A stretch of 64,000 nt of DNA from Candidatus Sulfotelmatobacter sp. (GTDB taxonomy: Bacteria; Acidobacteriota; Terriglobia; Terriglobales; Acidobacteriaceae). The notes under the pieces were generated by a model. It was not told the DNA's origin, ran no database searches, and was given only the letters and a program-made list of their open reading frames with translations. A program made the position numbers and the translations under genes. Positions within the stretch are counted from its first letter, which is position 1. Each line of letters begins with the position of its first letter. The stretch is taken from the NCBI GenBank assembly GCA_036500765.1, contig DASYBM010000011.1, positions 124,001 through 188,000 of the forward strand. Reading direction: 5' to 3'. Below are positions 43,378-53,837 of the stretch, piece by piece.

Positions 43378-46300
43378 TCATCGATGGAGCCACATGCGCA
43401 GCGCCGAAAGCAACTGCTCGGTATTTACAGGCTTGGCAAGATATTCGGATGCTCCGGCCTCCAGGCACTTTTCACGATCGCCTTTCATGGCTTTGGCCGT
43501 GAGGGCGATGATGGGCAGCCTCCGGAAAGAAGGATTCTGTCGAATCGCCTGCGTGGTCGCATAGCCATCCATTTCGGGCATCATGATGTCCATTAATACG
43601 ATGGCTACATCTGGAGTCGATTCCAGAGTCGAGATGGCTTCCCTGCCGGTGCCCGCGGTAAGTACCGACATTCCACGGCGTTCCAGGACGCTGCTCAGGG
43701 CGAAAATGTTGCGCATGTCGTCGTCCACCACCAGCACTTTTTTGCCTTGTAGCGCTTCGTCGGACTGGTGCAAGCGATCGAGCATTTTTTGTTTTTCGGG
43801 AGGAAGATCGGCCACGACGCGATGCAGGAACAGCGCCGTCTCGTCCAGCAACCGTTCCGGCGACTCCACGCCTTTCACTACAACGCTTCGGGCCAACGTG
43901 TGGAGGCGCGCGTCTTCGTCGGGGGATAATTCCTTTCCAGTAAAGACGACAACTGGCAGGTCCGCGACTTCGGGAATATCGCGCATGCGCTCCAGAATGT
44001 CGAAGCCGGTCATGTCCGGCAGGCGCAGGTCGAGCACGACGCAATCGAACAGCTCGCGGCTTACAATTTCCAGCGCTTCAGCGCCGGTTGCGGCGACGAT
44101 TACATCGATATCGTCGTGCCCCAGAAGTTCCCGGATGCTCATCTGTTCCGCCGGATTGTCTTCTACCACGAGCAGCCGCCTGCGGCGTGGCGCGGCATAT
44201 TCCTTGATCCTCATCAGCGCCGCGTCTAACTCCTCCGGACTGGTGGGCTTCGTCACAAAAGCAAATGCGCCTCGAGCCAGCCCGTGATGACGGTCTTCGT
44301 CGAGGGTCAGCATCTGTACTGGAATATGACGAGTGGCAGGATCCTGTTTGAGATGGTTGAGCAGTGTCCAGCCCAGCATATCGGGAAGGAAAACATCTAA
44401 CGAAACAGCCGTAGGATGAAACTCTCGCGCCAAGGCGAGCGCGTCCGATCCTCGCAAGGCCACAAGAACCTTGAATCCTTTATCCCGTGAGAGATCGCAT
44501 AGCACACGGGCGTAGTGCGGATCGTCTTCGACAATGAGCAACACCGCGTCGTCGGCCTGAAGGTTATAGCGATCGTCGGCGATCTGCTCGACTGGCCGTT
44601 CCGATACAACCATTTTCGATAGTTGCAGCGGAAGGGTCGGCGATGACATCTTCCAATCCGTTGCGAGCTTCGAAGTGGACGGCCCGACATACGTGAGAGG
44701 TAGATAGAGAGTGAACGTGCTCCCCTGCCCGGGCATGCTGCGGAGCTGAATTTCTCCGCCCAATAGACTCGCCAGTTCGCGGCTGATGGCCAATCCCAAG
44801 CCGGTTCCACCGTACTTGCGGCTGGTGCTCGCATCTGCCTGTTGGAAGGCCTCGAAGATGATTCGTTGTTTGTCAAGCGCGATTCCGATTCCCGAATCCG
44901 CGACTTCGAAAGCGACTACCGAAGCGGCGCCGCTGAGAATCGGATGATCTTCGCTCCATCCCTTCTGAGCCACCGAAACGGAGAGGCGAACCGAACCATG
45001 ATCGGTGAACTTGAAGGCGTTGGACAACAGATTCTTGAGCACCTGTTGCAAACGTTTCGAGTCGGTGACCAGGCTGCGAGTCAGCTGGGGATCGGAATGC
45101 ACCTCGAAAGCCAGCTTCCGATTTTCGGCTTCGTGACGGAAGGGTCGGGCGACCATTTCCAGCACGCTGGCGAAGAAGACTTCCTCGGCCTCGACCGAAA
45201 CCGTGCCGGATTCGATCTTGGAGAGATCGAGAATATCGCTGATCAGATTGAGCAGATCGGTGCCCGCGCCATGAATGGTGCGGGCAAACTCGACCTGCTT
45301 GGGGGTCAGGTTGTGATCGGGATTCTCGCTGAGTTGCTGACCCAGCACCAGAATGCTGTTCAGCGGCGTCCGCAGCTCGTGCGACATGTTGGCGAGGAAT
45401 TCCGATTTGTACTTGGAGGTGAGAGCGAGTTCCTTGGCTTTCTCCTCCAACGCGCGGCGGGCTTGTTCGATTTCCTGATTCTTGCGTTCCACTTCGACGT
45501 TTTGTTCGGCGAGCTGTTGGGCCTTTTGCGCCAACTGCTCGTTGGTCTGCTGTAATTCTTTCTGCTGCGTTTGGAGTTCGGCGGCCAACTGTTGGGATTG
45601 CTTGAGCAGCCCCTCAGTCTGCATGGTCGCCTCAATACTGTTGAGCACGATGCCAATGCTGGCAGTGAGCTGTTCGAGAAACGCGAGATGCGAGGCCGTG
45701 AACGTACCCAGAGATGCGAGTTCGATGACCGCCTTAACTCGATCTTCGAAGAGTACCGGCAGAACGATTACGTTCTTTGGAACCGATTCGAATAATCCAG
45801 ATCGAATCGGAACCGTCTTTTCCGGAAGATCTGAAATCAACATGCGGCGTTTTTCCGCCGCCACTTGTCCCACCAGTCCCTCGCCGATTTTCAAACGGCG
45901 CAGGTGCCCATCTTCACCATCGTCCGCAAACGCGGAGAGCTGCACCATGCCCGCTGACTCTTCCGTTTCCATCTGGTAGATCACGCCCTGCTGAGCGTTG
46001 ACCAGAGGCGCAAGTTCCGAGAGCAACATGCGGCCCACGGTCGCCAGATCGCGCTGGCCCTGCAACATGCCGGTGAATCGGGCCAGATTGGTCTTGAGCC
46101 AATCTTGTTCCGTGTTGCGGTCCGTCGTGAGACGGAGGTTATCGATCATGGTGTTGATGTTGTCTTTCAGTTCGGCGACTTCGCCGCTGGCTTCCACCTG
46201 AATGGACCGCGTTAAGTCGCCCTTGGTCACAGCCGTGGCGACTTCGGCGATAGCTCGCACCTGGTTCGTCAGGTTATCGGCGAGCAGATTCACGTTTCCG

Positions 46301-49300
46301 GTGAGATCCTTCCAAGTGCCGGATGCTCCGGGCACGTTCGCCTGACCGCCCAGGCGGCCTTCGACGCCGACCTCGCGGGCCACGGTGGTCACCTGATCGG
46401 CAAAGGTGGCCAGCGTGCCGGTCATATTGTTAATGGTTTCCGCCAAGGCAGCGATTTCGCCCTTGGCGTTCACGGTTAGTTTCTGGGTGAGATCTCCGTT
46501 GGCGACCGCGGTCACGACTTTGACGATGCCGCGCACCTGCTCGGTCAAGTTCACGGCCATGACGTTGAAGCTGTCGGTAAGATCCTTCCACGTTCCACCG
46601 ACGCCAGGGACTTGCGCTTGCCCGCCGAGCTTGCCATCAGTACCGACTTCGCGAGCCACGCGGGTGACTTCGGCGGCGAATGCGTTGAGCTGATCCACCA
46701 TCGTATTAATGGTGTTCTTGAGTTCCAGAATCTCGCCTTTCACATCAACCGTGATCTTGCGCGACAAGTCGCCGCGGGCCACTGCGGTCGTGACCTCGGC
46801 GATGTTTCGCACCTGGCCGGTCAAGTTGCCGGCCATCGCGTTCACCGAGTCCGTGAGATCTTTCCACGTACCAGCCACGCCCGGGACATTCGCCTGTCCG
46901 CCGAGTCGGCCTTCGGAGCCGACTTCGCGGGCCACGCGTGTCACTTCAGCGGCGAACGAACGCAACTGCTCGACCATCGTGTTCAGCGTTTCTTTGAGCT
47001 GCAAGATTTCGCCGCGCACGTCTACTGTGATCTTCTTCGAGAGATCGCCGTTCGCAATGGCCGTCGCCACTTCGGCGATGTTTCGCACCTGGCCCGTGAG
47101 GTTGCTGGCCATGAAGTTGACGTTGTCGGTGAGATCTTTCCACGTACCGGCCACGCCCGGAACCTGCGCCTGGCCGCCGAGTTTGCCGTCGGTGCCAACT
47201 TCGCGGGCCACACGAGTCACTTCGCCGGCGAACGCGTTAAGTTGATCCACCATGGTGTTGATGGTGTTCTTCAATTCGAGAATTTCGCCCTTTACATCGA
47301 CGGTGATCTTGCGCGACAAGTCGCCGCGGGCCACTGCGGTCGTGACCTCGGCGATGTTTCGCACCTGGCCGGTTAAGTTGCCGGCCATCGAGTTCACCGA
47401 GTCCGTAAGATCCTTCCACGTACCGGCAACTCCCGGAACCTGCGCCTGGCCGCCGAGCTTTCCTTCCGAGCCGACTTCGCGCGCCACGCGGGTCACTTCA
47501 GCGGCGAAGGCATTGAGCTGATCGACCATCGTGTTGATGGTTTCTTTGAGCAGCAAGATTTCGCCGCTCACGTTCACGGTGATCTTCTTCGACAAGTCAC
47601 CGCTGGCAATAGCCGTCGACACTTCCGCGATGTTTCTCACTTGACCCGTCAGGTTGCTGGCCATGGAGTTCACGGAGTCGGTGAGATCTTTCCACGTTCC
47701 TCCGACACCGGGCACCTGCGCCTGGCCGCCGAGCTTTCCGTCCGTTCCCACTTCGCGGGCCACGCGCGTTACTTCCGACGCGAATGATCGCAACTGATCC
47801 ACCATGGTGTTCATGGTGTCTTTCAATTCGAGAATTTCACCTTTCACGTCGACGGTGATCTTGCGCGACAAATCGCCGCGAGCCACAGCCGTTGCGACTT
47901 CGGCGATGTTTCGCACCTGCCCCGTCAAGTTGTTGGCCATGAAGTTGACGTTATCGGTGAGATCCTTCCACGTACCGGCAACGCCCGGAACCTGCGCCTG
48001 TCCGCCGAGTTTCCCTTCCGTACCGACTTCGCGAGCGACGCGGGTAACTTCACCGGCGAATGCATTGAGTTGGTCCACCATCGTGTTGATGGTGTTCTTG
48101 AGTTCGAGAATTTCGCCCTTCACGTCGACCGTGATTTTGCGCGACAAATCGCCGCGGGCCACAGCCGTCGTAACTTCAGCGATGTTTCGCACCTGGCCAG
48201 TCAAGTTTCCGGCCATGGAGTTTACTGAATCAGTCAAGTCTTTCCACGTTCCGGCGACGCCGGGTACGTTGGCCTGTCCGCCCAACCGGCCTTCGGTTCC
48301 CACTTCGCGGGCCACGCGGGTTACTTCGCCCGCGAAACGGTTGAGCTGATCCACCATCGTGTTCAGCGTTTCTTTCAGCTGCAAAATTTCGCCGCGCACG
48401 TCGACCGTGATTTTGCGTGACAAATCGCCGCTGGCGATGGCCGTCGCCACCTCCGCGATGTTTCGCACCTGACCAGTCAGGTTGCTGGCCATGAAATTGA
48501 CGTTGTCGGTAAGGTCCTTCCACGTTCCGCCGACACCCGGCACTTGCGCCTGCCCACCCAGCTTGCCTTCGGTTCCTACTTCGCGAGCCACACGAGTTAC
48601 TTCGCCAGCGAACGCATTCAGTTGATCCACCATCGTGTTGATGGTGTCTTTGAGTTCGAGAATTTCGCCTTTCACGTCCACCGTGATCTTGCGGGACAAA
48701 TCGCCACGGGCCACAGCGGTCGTGACCTCGGCGATGTTTCGTACCTGAGCCGTCAGGTTGCCGGCCATCGCGTTTACCGAGTCCGTGAGATCTTTCCAGG
48801 TACCGGCGACGCCCGGCACCACAGCCTGTCCGCCCAACTTGCCGTCCGTACCGACTTCGCGGGCCACGCGCGTCACTTCCGATGCGAACGAACGCAACTG
48901 ATCGACCATCGTGTTGATGGCCTCTTTGAGCTGCAAAATTTCGCCGCGCACATCGACCGTAATCTTGCGCGACAAATCGCCGCTGGCCACGGCGGTAGCG
49001 ACTTCGGCGATGTTGCGAACCTGGCCGGTCAGGTTGCTGGCCATCAGGTTCACGTTGTCGGTGAGATCTTTCCACGTGCCGGCCACGTCGGGCACTTGCG
49101 CCTGACCACCCAGTTTGCCTTCCGTACCCACTTCGCGGGCCACGCGGGTCACTTCAGCAGTGAACACGCCCAACTGCTGAATCATGGTGTTCACGAGGTT
49201 GGCAGAACGAAGGAACTCGCCTTCCAGAGGGCGCCCATCTACATCAAGTCGCACAGTCTGCGTGAGATCGCCTTGCGCAACCGCCGCGATTGCGCGGGTT

Positions 49301-49692
49301 ACTTCAGCCGTCGGTCGAAGCAAATCTTCCACCAGCGTGTTGACTGAGACTTCCATCTCTCCCCATGCGCCTCGGGACTCATGGAACCTGGTGCGCTCGC
49401 GGGTCTTGCCTTGCTTTCCCACCACCTGGCCGACACGCTTCAGCTCCTGCGCCATGTGTTGATTGGCGGCAACAATCTCGTTAAATGTGTCGGCGACCTT
49501 GCCCGCCAGACCCACCCATGTGCCCGGAAGCCGCACAGCGAAGTCGCCATCCCGCATGGTTTGCAGGCAAGCAAGGATCACGGTGAGATCGGGAGACTCA
49601 GCCGGTGCTTGGGTTTGTCCGTTGTTCCTGGCCAAGGGGGGAGGCGTCTGGCCGGCGTTGGGGTCGATCGTGTTGGAAGTGGTTCTTTTCAT
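43378..49692 (-). CDS. Giant soluble poly-HAMP hybrid histidine kinase
   Basis: 2104 residues from the ATG at 49692, with GGGAGG upstream. There is no membrane helix. A divergent HAMP-like N-terminus leads into eleven 92-residue units (about 184-1195) containing [18 protein letters not shown] and [24 protein letters not shown] domain ([13 protein letters not shown]), a long Gln/Glu coiled coil, HisKA ([20 protein letters not shown]) and the ATPase ([15 protein letters not shown]) follow. Three receivers end the protein, with acceptors in [22 protein letters not shown] and [13 protein letters not shown]. The layout matches group III (NIK1-type) kinases of fungi and related bacterial proteins, which respond to osmotic stress. 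The ligand here is unknown. Confidence 0.95.
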   Translation of the reverse strand: MKRTTSNTIDPNAGQTPPPLARNNGQTQAPAESPDLTVILACLQTMRDGDFAVRLPGTWVGLAGKVADTFNEIVAANQHMAQELKRVGQVVGKQGKTRERTRFHESRGAWGEMEVSVNTLVEDLLRPTAEVTRAIAAVAQGDLTQTVRLDVDGRPLEGEFLRSANLVNTMIQQLGVFTAEVTRVAREVGTEGKLGGQAQVPDVAGTWKDLTDNVNLMASNLTGQVRNIAEVATAVASGDLSRKITVDVRGEILQLKEAINTMVDQLRSFASEVTRVAREVGTDGKLGGQAVVPGVAGTWKDLTDSVNAMAGNLTAQVRNIAEVTTAVARGDLSRKITVDVKGEILELKDTINTMVDQLNAFAGEVTRVAREVGTEGKLGGQAQVPGVGGTWKDLTDNVNFMASNLTGQVRNIAEVATAIASGDLSRKITVDVRGEILQLKETLNTMVDQLNRFAGEVTRVAREVGTEGRLGGQANVPGVAGTWKDLTDSVNSMAGNLTGQVRNIAEVTTAVARGDLSRKITVDVKGEILELKNTINTMVDQLNAFAGEVTRVAREVGTEGKLGGQAQVPGVAGTWKDLTDNVNFMANNLTGQVRNIAEVATAVARGDLSRKITVDVKGEILELKDTMNTMVDQLRSFASEVTRVAREVGTDGKLGGQAQVPGVGGTWKDLTDSVNSMASNLTGQVRNIAEVSTAIASGDLSKKITVNVSGEILLLKETINTMVDQLNAFAAEVTRVAREVGSEGKLGGQAQVPGVAGTWKDLTDSVNSMAGNLTGQVRNIAEVTTAVARGDLSRKITVDVKGEILELKNTINTMVDQLNAFAGEVTRVAREVGTDGKLGGQAQVPGVAGTWKDLTDNVNFMASNLTGQVRNIAEVATAIANGDLSKKITVDVRGEILQLKETLNTMVEQLRSFAAEVTRVAREVGSEGRLGGQANVPGVAGTWKDLTDSVNAMAGNLTGQVRNIAEVTTAVARGDLSRKITVDVKGEILELKNTINTMVDQLNAFAAEVTRVAREVGTDGKLGGQAQVPGVGGTWKDLTDSFNVMAVNLTEQVRGIVKVVTAVANGDLTQKLTVNAKGEIAALAETINNMTGTLATFADQVTTVAREVGVEGRLGGQANVPGASGTWKDLTGNVNLLADNLTNQVRAIAEVATAVTKGDLTRSIQVEASGEVAELKDNINTMIDNLRLTTDRNTEQDWLKTNLARFTGMLQGQRDLATVGRMLLSELAPLVNAQQGVIYQMETEESAGMVQLSAFADDGEDGHLRRLKIGEGLVGQVAAEKRRMLISDLPEKTVPIRSGLFESVPKNVIVLPVLFEDRVKAVIELASLGTFTASHLAFLEQLTASIGIVLNSIEATMQTEGLLKQSQQLAAELQTQQKELQQTNEQLAQKAQQLAEQNVEVERKNQEIEQARRALEEKAKELALTSKYKSEFLANMSHELRTPLNSILVLGQQLSENPDHNLTPKQVEFARTIHGAGTDLLNLISDILDLSKIESGTVSVEAEEVFFASVLEMVARPFRHEAENRKLAFEVHSDPQLTRSLVTDSKRLQQVLKNLLSNAFKFTDHGSVRLSVSVAQKGWSEDHPILSGAASVVAFEVADSGIGIALDKQRIIFEAFQQADASTSRKYGGTGLGLAISRELASLLGGEIQLRSMPGQGSTFTLYLPLTYVGPSTSKLATDWKMSSPTLPLQLSKMVVSERPVEQIADDRYNLQADDAVLLIVEDDPHYARVLCDLSRDKGFKVLVALRGSDALALAREFHPTAVSLDVFLPDMLGWTLLNHLKQDPATRHIPVQMLTLDEDRHHGLARGAFAFVTKPTSPEELDAALMRIKEYAAPRRRRLLVVEDNPAEQMSIRELLGHDDIDVIVAATGAEALEIVSRELFDCVVLDLRLPDMTGFDILERMRDIPEVADLPVVVFTGKELSPDEDARLHTLARSVVVKGVESPERLLDETALFLHRVVADLPPEKQKMLDRLHQSDEALQGKKVLVVDDDMRNIFALSSVLERRGMSVLTAGTGREAISTLESTPDVAIVLMDIMMPEMDGYATTQAIRQNPSFRRLPIIALTAKAMKGDREKCLEAGASEYLAKPVNTEQLLSALRMWLHR
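46108..49143 (-). repeat. Eleven tandem 276-bp units encoding HAMP repeats
   Basis: Each unit encodes 92 residues: a canonical HAMP ([12 protein letters not shown]... to NTMVDQL) preceded by a second, divergent HAMP-like segment (VAREVG to DLTDNVN). Most units differ at few codons. There are two types, alternating over much of the array: A (DLTDNVN and [10 protein letters not shown]) and B (DLTDSVN and VKGEILELK). The alternation breaks at units 5-7. The last two units are more divergent. Confidence 0.92.
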
Positions 49693-50067
49693 CGGTCCTC
49701 CCAAGATTCAAGGAGAAATGCAAATCTGGGTTCGTTTCATTCAGAAGCTGGGACATGCGGCATGTGCTGTCATCCAGCGCAATGCCTTATGGAATATTAA
49801 ATGCTTTATGGAATATTAATGGACATTACGGGAAGCGTGCTCTCGGCCCTCACCCATTGCCATTCGTAACATGTACGCTGAGGCGAGGCTCTAAGGTATT
49901 TCCTGTAGAAGCCTAATGGGGCCTGGGTTACCGGCGGGGCTCACCTTCGATAACTCAAGGGAGGCCAAAGGGTTCGAGGTAAAGAGTAACAATTCAAAGC
50001 AAAACTTCGGGAAGAACGAGAGGTTTCATTCTTTCCTGCAACACCGAGGCGATCCGCTCGTAATCAC
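49693..50067. other. Intergenic region, 375 bases, with a tandem repeat
   Basis: It lies upstream of the giant kinase. The 19-bp unit ATG(C)(C/T)TTATGGAATATTAA occurs twice (49782-49800 and 49801-49819), about 90-130 bases before the kinase start. The AT-rich repeat could be a promoter or a regulator site. The ribosome site of the kinase is at 49697-49703. Confidence 0.5.
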
Positions 50068-50178
50068 TTACATTGTGCTGATTCGCACGTAGCGGCGCAA
50101 ATCTGGAAGAGAACTGAGCAACACGTATCCGAGAAATCCGACGAACAACACGCCGGCTGCCGTTGCTACTTTTTTCAT
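50068..50178 (-). CDS. Tiny membrane protein, DUF6893-like
   Basis: 36 residues from the ATG at 50178: MKKVATAAGVLFVGFLGYVL then LSSLPDLRRYVRISTM. A single helix followed by L-P-D-L-x-R-Y-x-R-I-x-x-M is a pattern seen in widespread short proteins listed as DUF6893. GGAGG lies four bases upstream. Too small for automated gene callers. Confidence 0.78.
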   Translation of the reverse strand: MKKVATAAGVLFVGFLGYVLLSSLPDLRRYVRISTM

Positions 50179-50461
50179 AAGACCTCCGTAAAGCAGCTAG
50201 TTGGATGCCGCCGCCGCTCTGGAGGTAGCCTCACAAGATCTATACTTCCCCGGCTTGGTTCGGCATCGAGAAGTGTGGGGTGAATCCTCTGTTGCCGTAG
50301 AGGTCGAATTCATATTCATTTGATCTTTGTGCAACCTCCGCGAAACATGCGGCGGTTATGTTGCTCCAGATACCCAACCCAGAGACCGGTGCCGAGGCTG
50401 TCGCATGCGCGGCTGCCGTCTTCAGAAATCTGGCCCATCCGGGTACAGGAGAGACTCTCTT

Positions 50462-52078
50462 ATGACTACGAAGGTACTGCTGGAAACCCCCAGGAAGACG
50501 ATGGCGCTGCTGCTGGCTTTAGCCACCGCCCTGGGACCGATCGCCACGCCCGCCTTCGCCGCATCCGCCGAGAAGCAGTCCAAGAAAACCAACAAACCTG
50601 CGATTAACCCGGCTACTCCGATCCAGCACCTGGTAGTAATCTTCAATGAGAACGTCTCGTTCGACCACTACTTCGGAACCTATCCCGTCGCGGCAAACCC
50701 CAAGGGTGAATCGAAGTTCACTGCATCGACGACCACCCCGGTGGTTAATGGATATACCAGCGCGTTGCTGACCAACAATCCCAACTTGAATCCCGCCAAC
50801 GTCGGCATCGCGTCGAATCCGTTCCGCCTAGGGCCTTCGCAGGCAGTCACCACCGATCAGGATCATGCCTACACCGACGAGCAGGCAGCGGTCGACATGG
50901 GCCTGATGGACCTGTTCCCGACGCACACCGGATATGGCACCACCGAGCCCATGGCGTACTTCGACGGCAACACGGTCACGGCGCTGTGGAACTATGCGCA
51001 ACACTTTGCGATGAGCGACAACTCCTTCGGAACGACCTTTGGGCCATCTACCCCCGGAGTCCTCAATTTGACTTCCGGACAAACCAACGGAGCCGTCAAC
51101 ATACTGAATGGATTGGGCGACGAAGTCAGCGGCGGACCCGACGGTTCGTACACCGTAATCGGCGACGCCGATCCCGTCGGCGATGTTTGCTCAAATCCGA
51201 CCCGGAATCAAGTTCAGATGGCCGGCCCAAACATTGGCGACCTGCTCAACGCTTCGGGAGTCACCTGGGGCGGCTTCATGGGTGGATTCAACCTCAGCAT
51301 CGTGAACTCCAATGGAACGACCGGTTGCGCCCGCAGCTCAACCGGCCTGGCAGGAACGACGGCTGACTACGTTCCCCACCACTCCCTGTTTGGCTACTAT
51401 CCGTCAGTTGCGAACCCGAACCATACCCGTCCGGCCTCTACGGCGGAGATTGGTAACGCGGGACCGGCCAACCATCAATATGACATCCAGGATTTCTTCA
51501 CCGCCGTTTCGGCCGGGAACTTTCCGGCAGTCAACTTCCTGAAGGCTCCGGCCTATCAAGATGCCCATGCCGGCTATTCCGATCCGCTGGATGAGCAGAC
51601 CTTCGTGGTCAACACCATCAACTTCCTGATGGGAACGCCGTACTGGAACACCACGGCGGTCGTAATCATGTACGACGATTCCGACGGCTGGTACGACCAT
51701 GTAATGAGCCCAATCCTGAACCAGTCGACGGGCGCAGCCGATGTACTTACCGGACCAGGGTCCTGCGGAACGGCGGCGACTTCCTTGCCGGGAGTCAACG
51801 TAACCGCCAACCCCCATGCCCTGGGCCGCTGCGGGTACGGGCCGCGGCTGCCACTGCTGGTGATCTCTCCCTGGGCTAAGACGAACTTCGTCGATGATTC
51901 GGTGACCGACCAGACCTCGATCCTTCATTTCATCGAGGACAACTGGCTGGGCGGCCAGCGCCTGGGCAGCGGCTCCTTTGACGGCATCGCCAACTCCATC
52001 TCGCAGATGTTTAACTTCAAGACGATCCGGACCAACGGGGTTCTGGTGTTGAATCCCACTACGGGCGAGAAAGAGTAG
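50462..52078 (+). CDS. Secreted phosphoesterase (phospholipase C / acid phosphatase type)
   Basis: 538 residues from the ATG at 50462, with AGGAGA upstream and a signal peptide (TMALLLALATALGPIATPAFA). The frame extends to 50327 without a start signal. The motif HLVVIFNENVSFDHYFGTYP has ENVSFDH in place of ENRSFDH. Later motifs are NFLKAPAYQDAHAGYSDP, VVIMYDDSDGWYDHV and LPLLVISPWAKTNFVDDSVT. It is more like AcpA-type acid phosphatases than the 19988 product. A multicopper oxidase follows on the same strand after a hairpin. Confidence 0.9.
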   Translation: MTTKVLLETPRKTMALLLALATALGPIATPAFAASAEKQSKKTNKPAINPATPIQHLVVIFNENVSFDHYFGTYPVAANPKGESKFTASTTTPVVNGYTSALLTNNPNLNPANVGIASNPFRLGPSQAVTTDQDHAYTDEQAAVDMGLMDLFPTHTGYGTTEPMAYFDGNTVTALWNYAQHFAMSDNSFGTTFGPSTPGVLNLTSGQTNGAVNILNGLGDEVSGGPDGSYTVIGDADPVGDVCSNPTRNQVQMAGPNIGDLLNASGVTWGGFMGGFNLSIVNSNGTTGCARSSTGLAGTTADYVPHHSLFGYYPSVANPNHTRPASTAEIGNAGPANHQYDIQDFFTAVSAGNFPAVNFLKAPAYQDAHAGYSDPLDEQTFVVNTINFLMGTPYWNTTAVVIMYDDSDGWYDHVMSPILNQSTGAADVLTGPGSCGTAATSLPGVNVTANPHALGRCGYGPRLPLLVISPWAKTNFVDDSVTDQTSILHFIEDNWLGGQRLGSGSFDGIANSISQMFNFKTIRTNGVLVLNPTTGEKE

Positions 52079-52107
52079 CCTGCGGCTGAGCTTGTCGTTG
52101 AAACAGG

Positions 52108-52150
52108 AACCGGGCACGGACGAAGTTGTCCTCGTGCCCGGTTTCGCTTT
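52108..52150 (+). terminator. Hairpin terminator after the phosphoesterase
   Basis: AACCGGGCACG (52108-52118) pairs with CGTGCCCGGTT (52133-52143), with a short inner GAC/GTC stem. The right arm is followed by TCGCTTT. It lies 30 bases past the stop at 52078. It suggests that the oxidase gene downstream needs its own promoter or read-through. Confidence 0.75.
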
Positions 52151-52190
52151 GCGGGAGTTATGTTAGGGTGATTTGCTTACAGTTTGCGCT

Positions 52191-53807
52191 ATGAAATCTA
52201 GTTTATTTATGAATCGACGTGATTTTTTGTACGGCACGGGCGCATTGGCCGCCGCGCTTTCCAGCCGCCCGAATCTTCTCTCGCAAAATCCCGCCCCGGT
52301 AAGACGGCCGCTTGATGCCAACTCTCTAACTAAATTTGCCGATCCGCTCCCCATCCCGGCAGTGTTGCAGCCGGAGAGTTTTCGCCCCAGCCCGCTGGGC
52401 TCAAAAGTGAATGTCCCTTACTACCGCCTGCGCATGCGGCCGGCGGAGACGAAACTGCATCGCGATCTTTCCGCGACCCGCATTTGGGGATTCAACTCCA
52501 CGCTGCCCGGACCCACGATTGAAGCGCGCAGCGGAGAGGGAATTCTAATTGAATGGATAAATGAATTGCCGGCATCGCATCTGCTGCCCGTGGATCGCAA
52601 TCTGGAAGGCGCTGAGGCGGACAAACCCGAAGTGCGGGCGGTGGTTCATTTGCACGGAGGGCGCGTGCCTGCGGACAGTGACGGTTATCCCGAAAGCTGG
52701 TTTGTGCCCGGCAAGTCGAGCACGAGTTTCTATCCCAACAATCAAGAGGCCGCCACGCTCTGGTACCACGATCATGCGATGGGGATTAATCGTCTAAACA
52801 TCTACGCAGGATTATTCGGGCTGTACTTGATTCGCGACCCGTTTGAGGATGGATTGGGGCTCCCCGCCGGCAAGTATGAAATGCCGCTCGTGTTATGCGA
52901 TCGCCAGGTCGATCATGAGGGCCAGCTTTACTATCCGGTCTCGCCTGATCCTAAAAAGCCGTGGGTGCCGGAAGCATTTGGCGATGCTCTGCTGGTGAAC
53001 GGGAAAGTTTCGCCTTTCTGCGAAGTGGAAGCCCGGCCTTACCGCCTGCGAGTGCTGAATGGCGCCAACGGACGATTTTTCCATTTGACGTTTGCAAATC
53101 GAATGGAATTCCAACAGATCGGTTCGGATCAGGGTCTACTTGCGGCTCCAGTCCCGATGAAGCTGCTGACGCTGGCACCGGCCGAGCGCGCGGATGTAAT
53201 CGTCGATTTCTCCAAACATGCCGGCGAGAACCTTGTGTTGAACAGCGATCATCTGACGGCGATGCAGTTTCGCGTGGCAGGAAACGAGTCTGTCGCGGTC
53301 GCGGCCATTGCGCCCATTCCCGCAACGCTTCGGGAAGTGGCGCGGATTTCTGAGTCCGGCGCGGTAAAGACTCGCGAATTGATGATCGAGGAGACCGTCG
53401 ACGCCGCCGACAATCCGACAATCATGCTGTTGGACCGGAAGCGCTGGATGGATCCCGTGAGTGAGAATCCTGCGCTCGGCTCAACGGAAATCTGGAGCCT
53501 GGTCAACGGGACAGAAGATTCCCACCCGATCCATCTGCACATGGTGCGCTTTCAGATTCTCGACCGCCGTAATTTTTTCGTAATGAACTACCTGCGCAAG
53601 CGCGAGCTCAAGTTCACCGGACCGCCGGTTCCTCCCGACGCGAACGAAATGGGATGGAAAGATACGGTTCGAGCCGAGCCGGGGATGGTAACGCGGATTA
53701 TTGTCCGCTTCGACGGATATCCCGGACGCTTCGTGTGGCATTGCCACATCCTGGAGCATGAAGACAACGAGATGATGAGGCCTTTTGACGTGTTAGCGAC
53801 TAAGTAG
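52191..53807 (+). CDS. Three-domain multicopper oxidase with a Tat-type signal (CotA/BOD-like)
   Basis: 538 residues from the ATG at 52191. The ATG at 52209 is an alternative. NRRDFLYGTGALAAAL is a twin-arginine signal, fitting export of a folded copper enzyme. The four copper motifs are VVHLHGGRVPADSDGYPESW, ATLWYHDHAMGINRLNIYAG, HPIHLHMVRFQILDRR and VWHCHILEHEDNEMMRPFD. These match bilirubin oxidase / CotA-type laccases rather than the ceruloplasmin-like type at 21600. Likely oxidation of metals or phenols in the periplasm. Confidence 0.92.
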   Translation: MKSSLFMNRRDFLYGTGALAAALSSRPNLLSQNPAPVRRPLDANSLTKFADPLPIPAVLQPESFRPSPLGSKVNVPYYRLRMRPAETKLHRDLSATRIWGFNSTLPGPTIEARSGEGILIEWINELPASHLLPVDRNLEGAEADKPEVRAVVHLHGGRVPADSDGYPESWFVPGKSSTSFYPNNQEAATLWYHDHAMGINRLNIYAGLFGLYLIRDPFEDGLGLPAGKYEMPLVLCDRQVDHEGQLYYPVSPDPKKPWVPEAFGDALLVNGKVSPFCEVEARPYRLRVLNGANGRFFHLTFANRMEFQQIGSDQGLLAAPVPMKLLTLAPAERADVIVDFSKHAGENLVLNSDHLTAMQFRVAGNESVAVAAIAPIPATLREVARISESGAVKTRELMIEETVDAADNPTIMLLDRKRWMDPVSENPALGSTEIWSLVNGTEDSHPIHLHMVRFQILDRRNFFVMNYLRKRELKFTGPPVPPDANEMGWKDTVRAEPGMVTRIIVRFDGYPGRFVWHCHILEHEDNEMMRPFDVLATK

Positions 53808-53837
53808 TGTTTCCTCGCCGAGGAGCCTGGACCGGGC

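Noticed and set aside
46108-49143. Tandem array that could suggest a CRISPR locus
   Set aside because: Units are 276 bp, in frame and coding, with no spacers; it is a protein repeat.
46406-49347. Several plus-strand open frames within the HAMP repeat array
   Set aside because: They mirror the repeat on the wrong strand and repeat with the same 276-bp period; they are shadows of the kinase gene.
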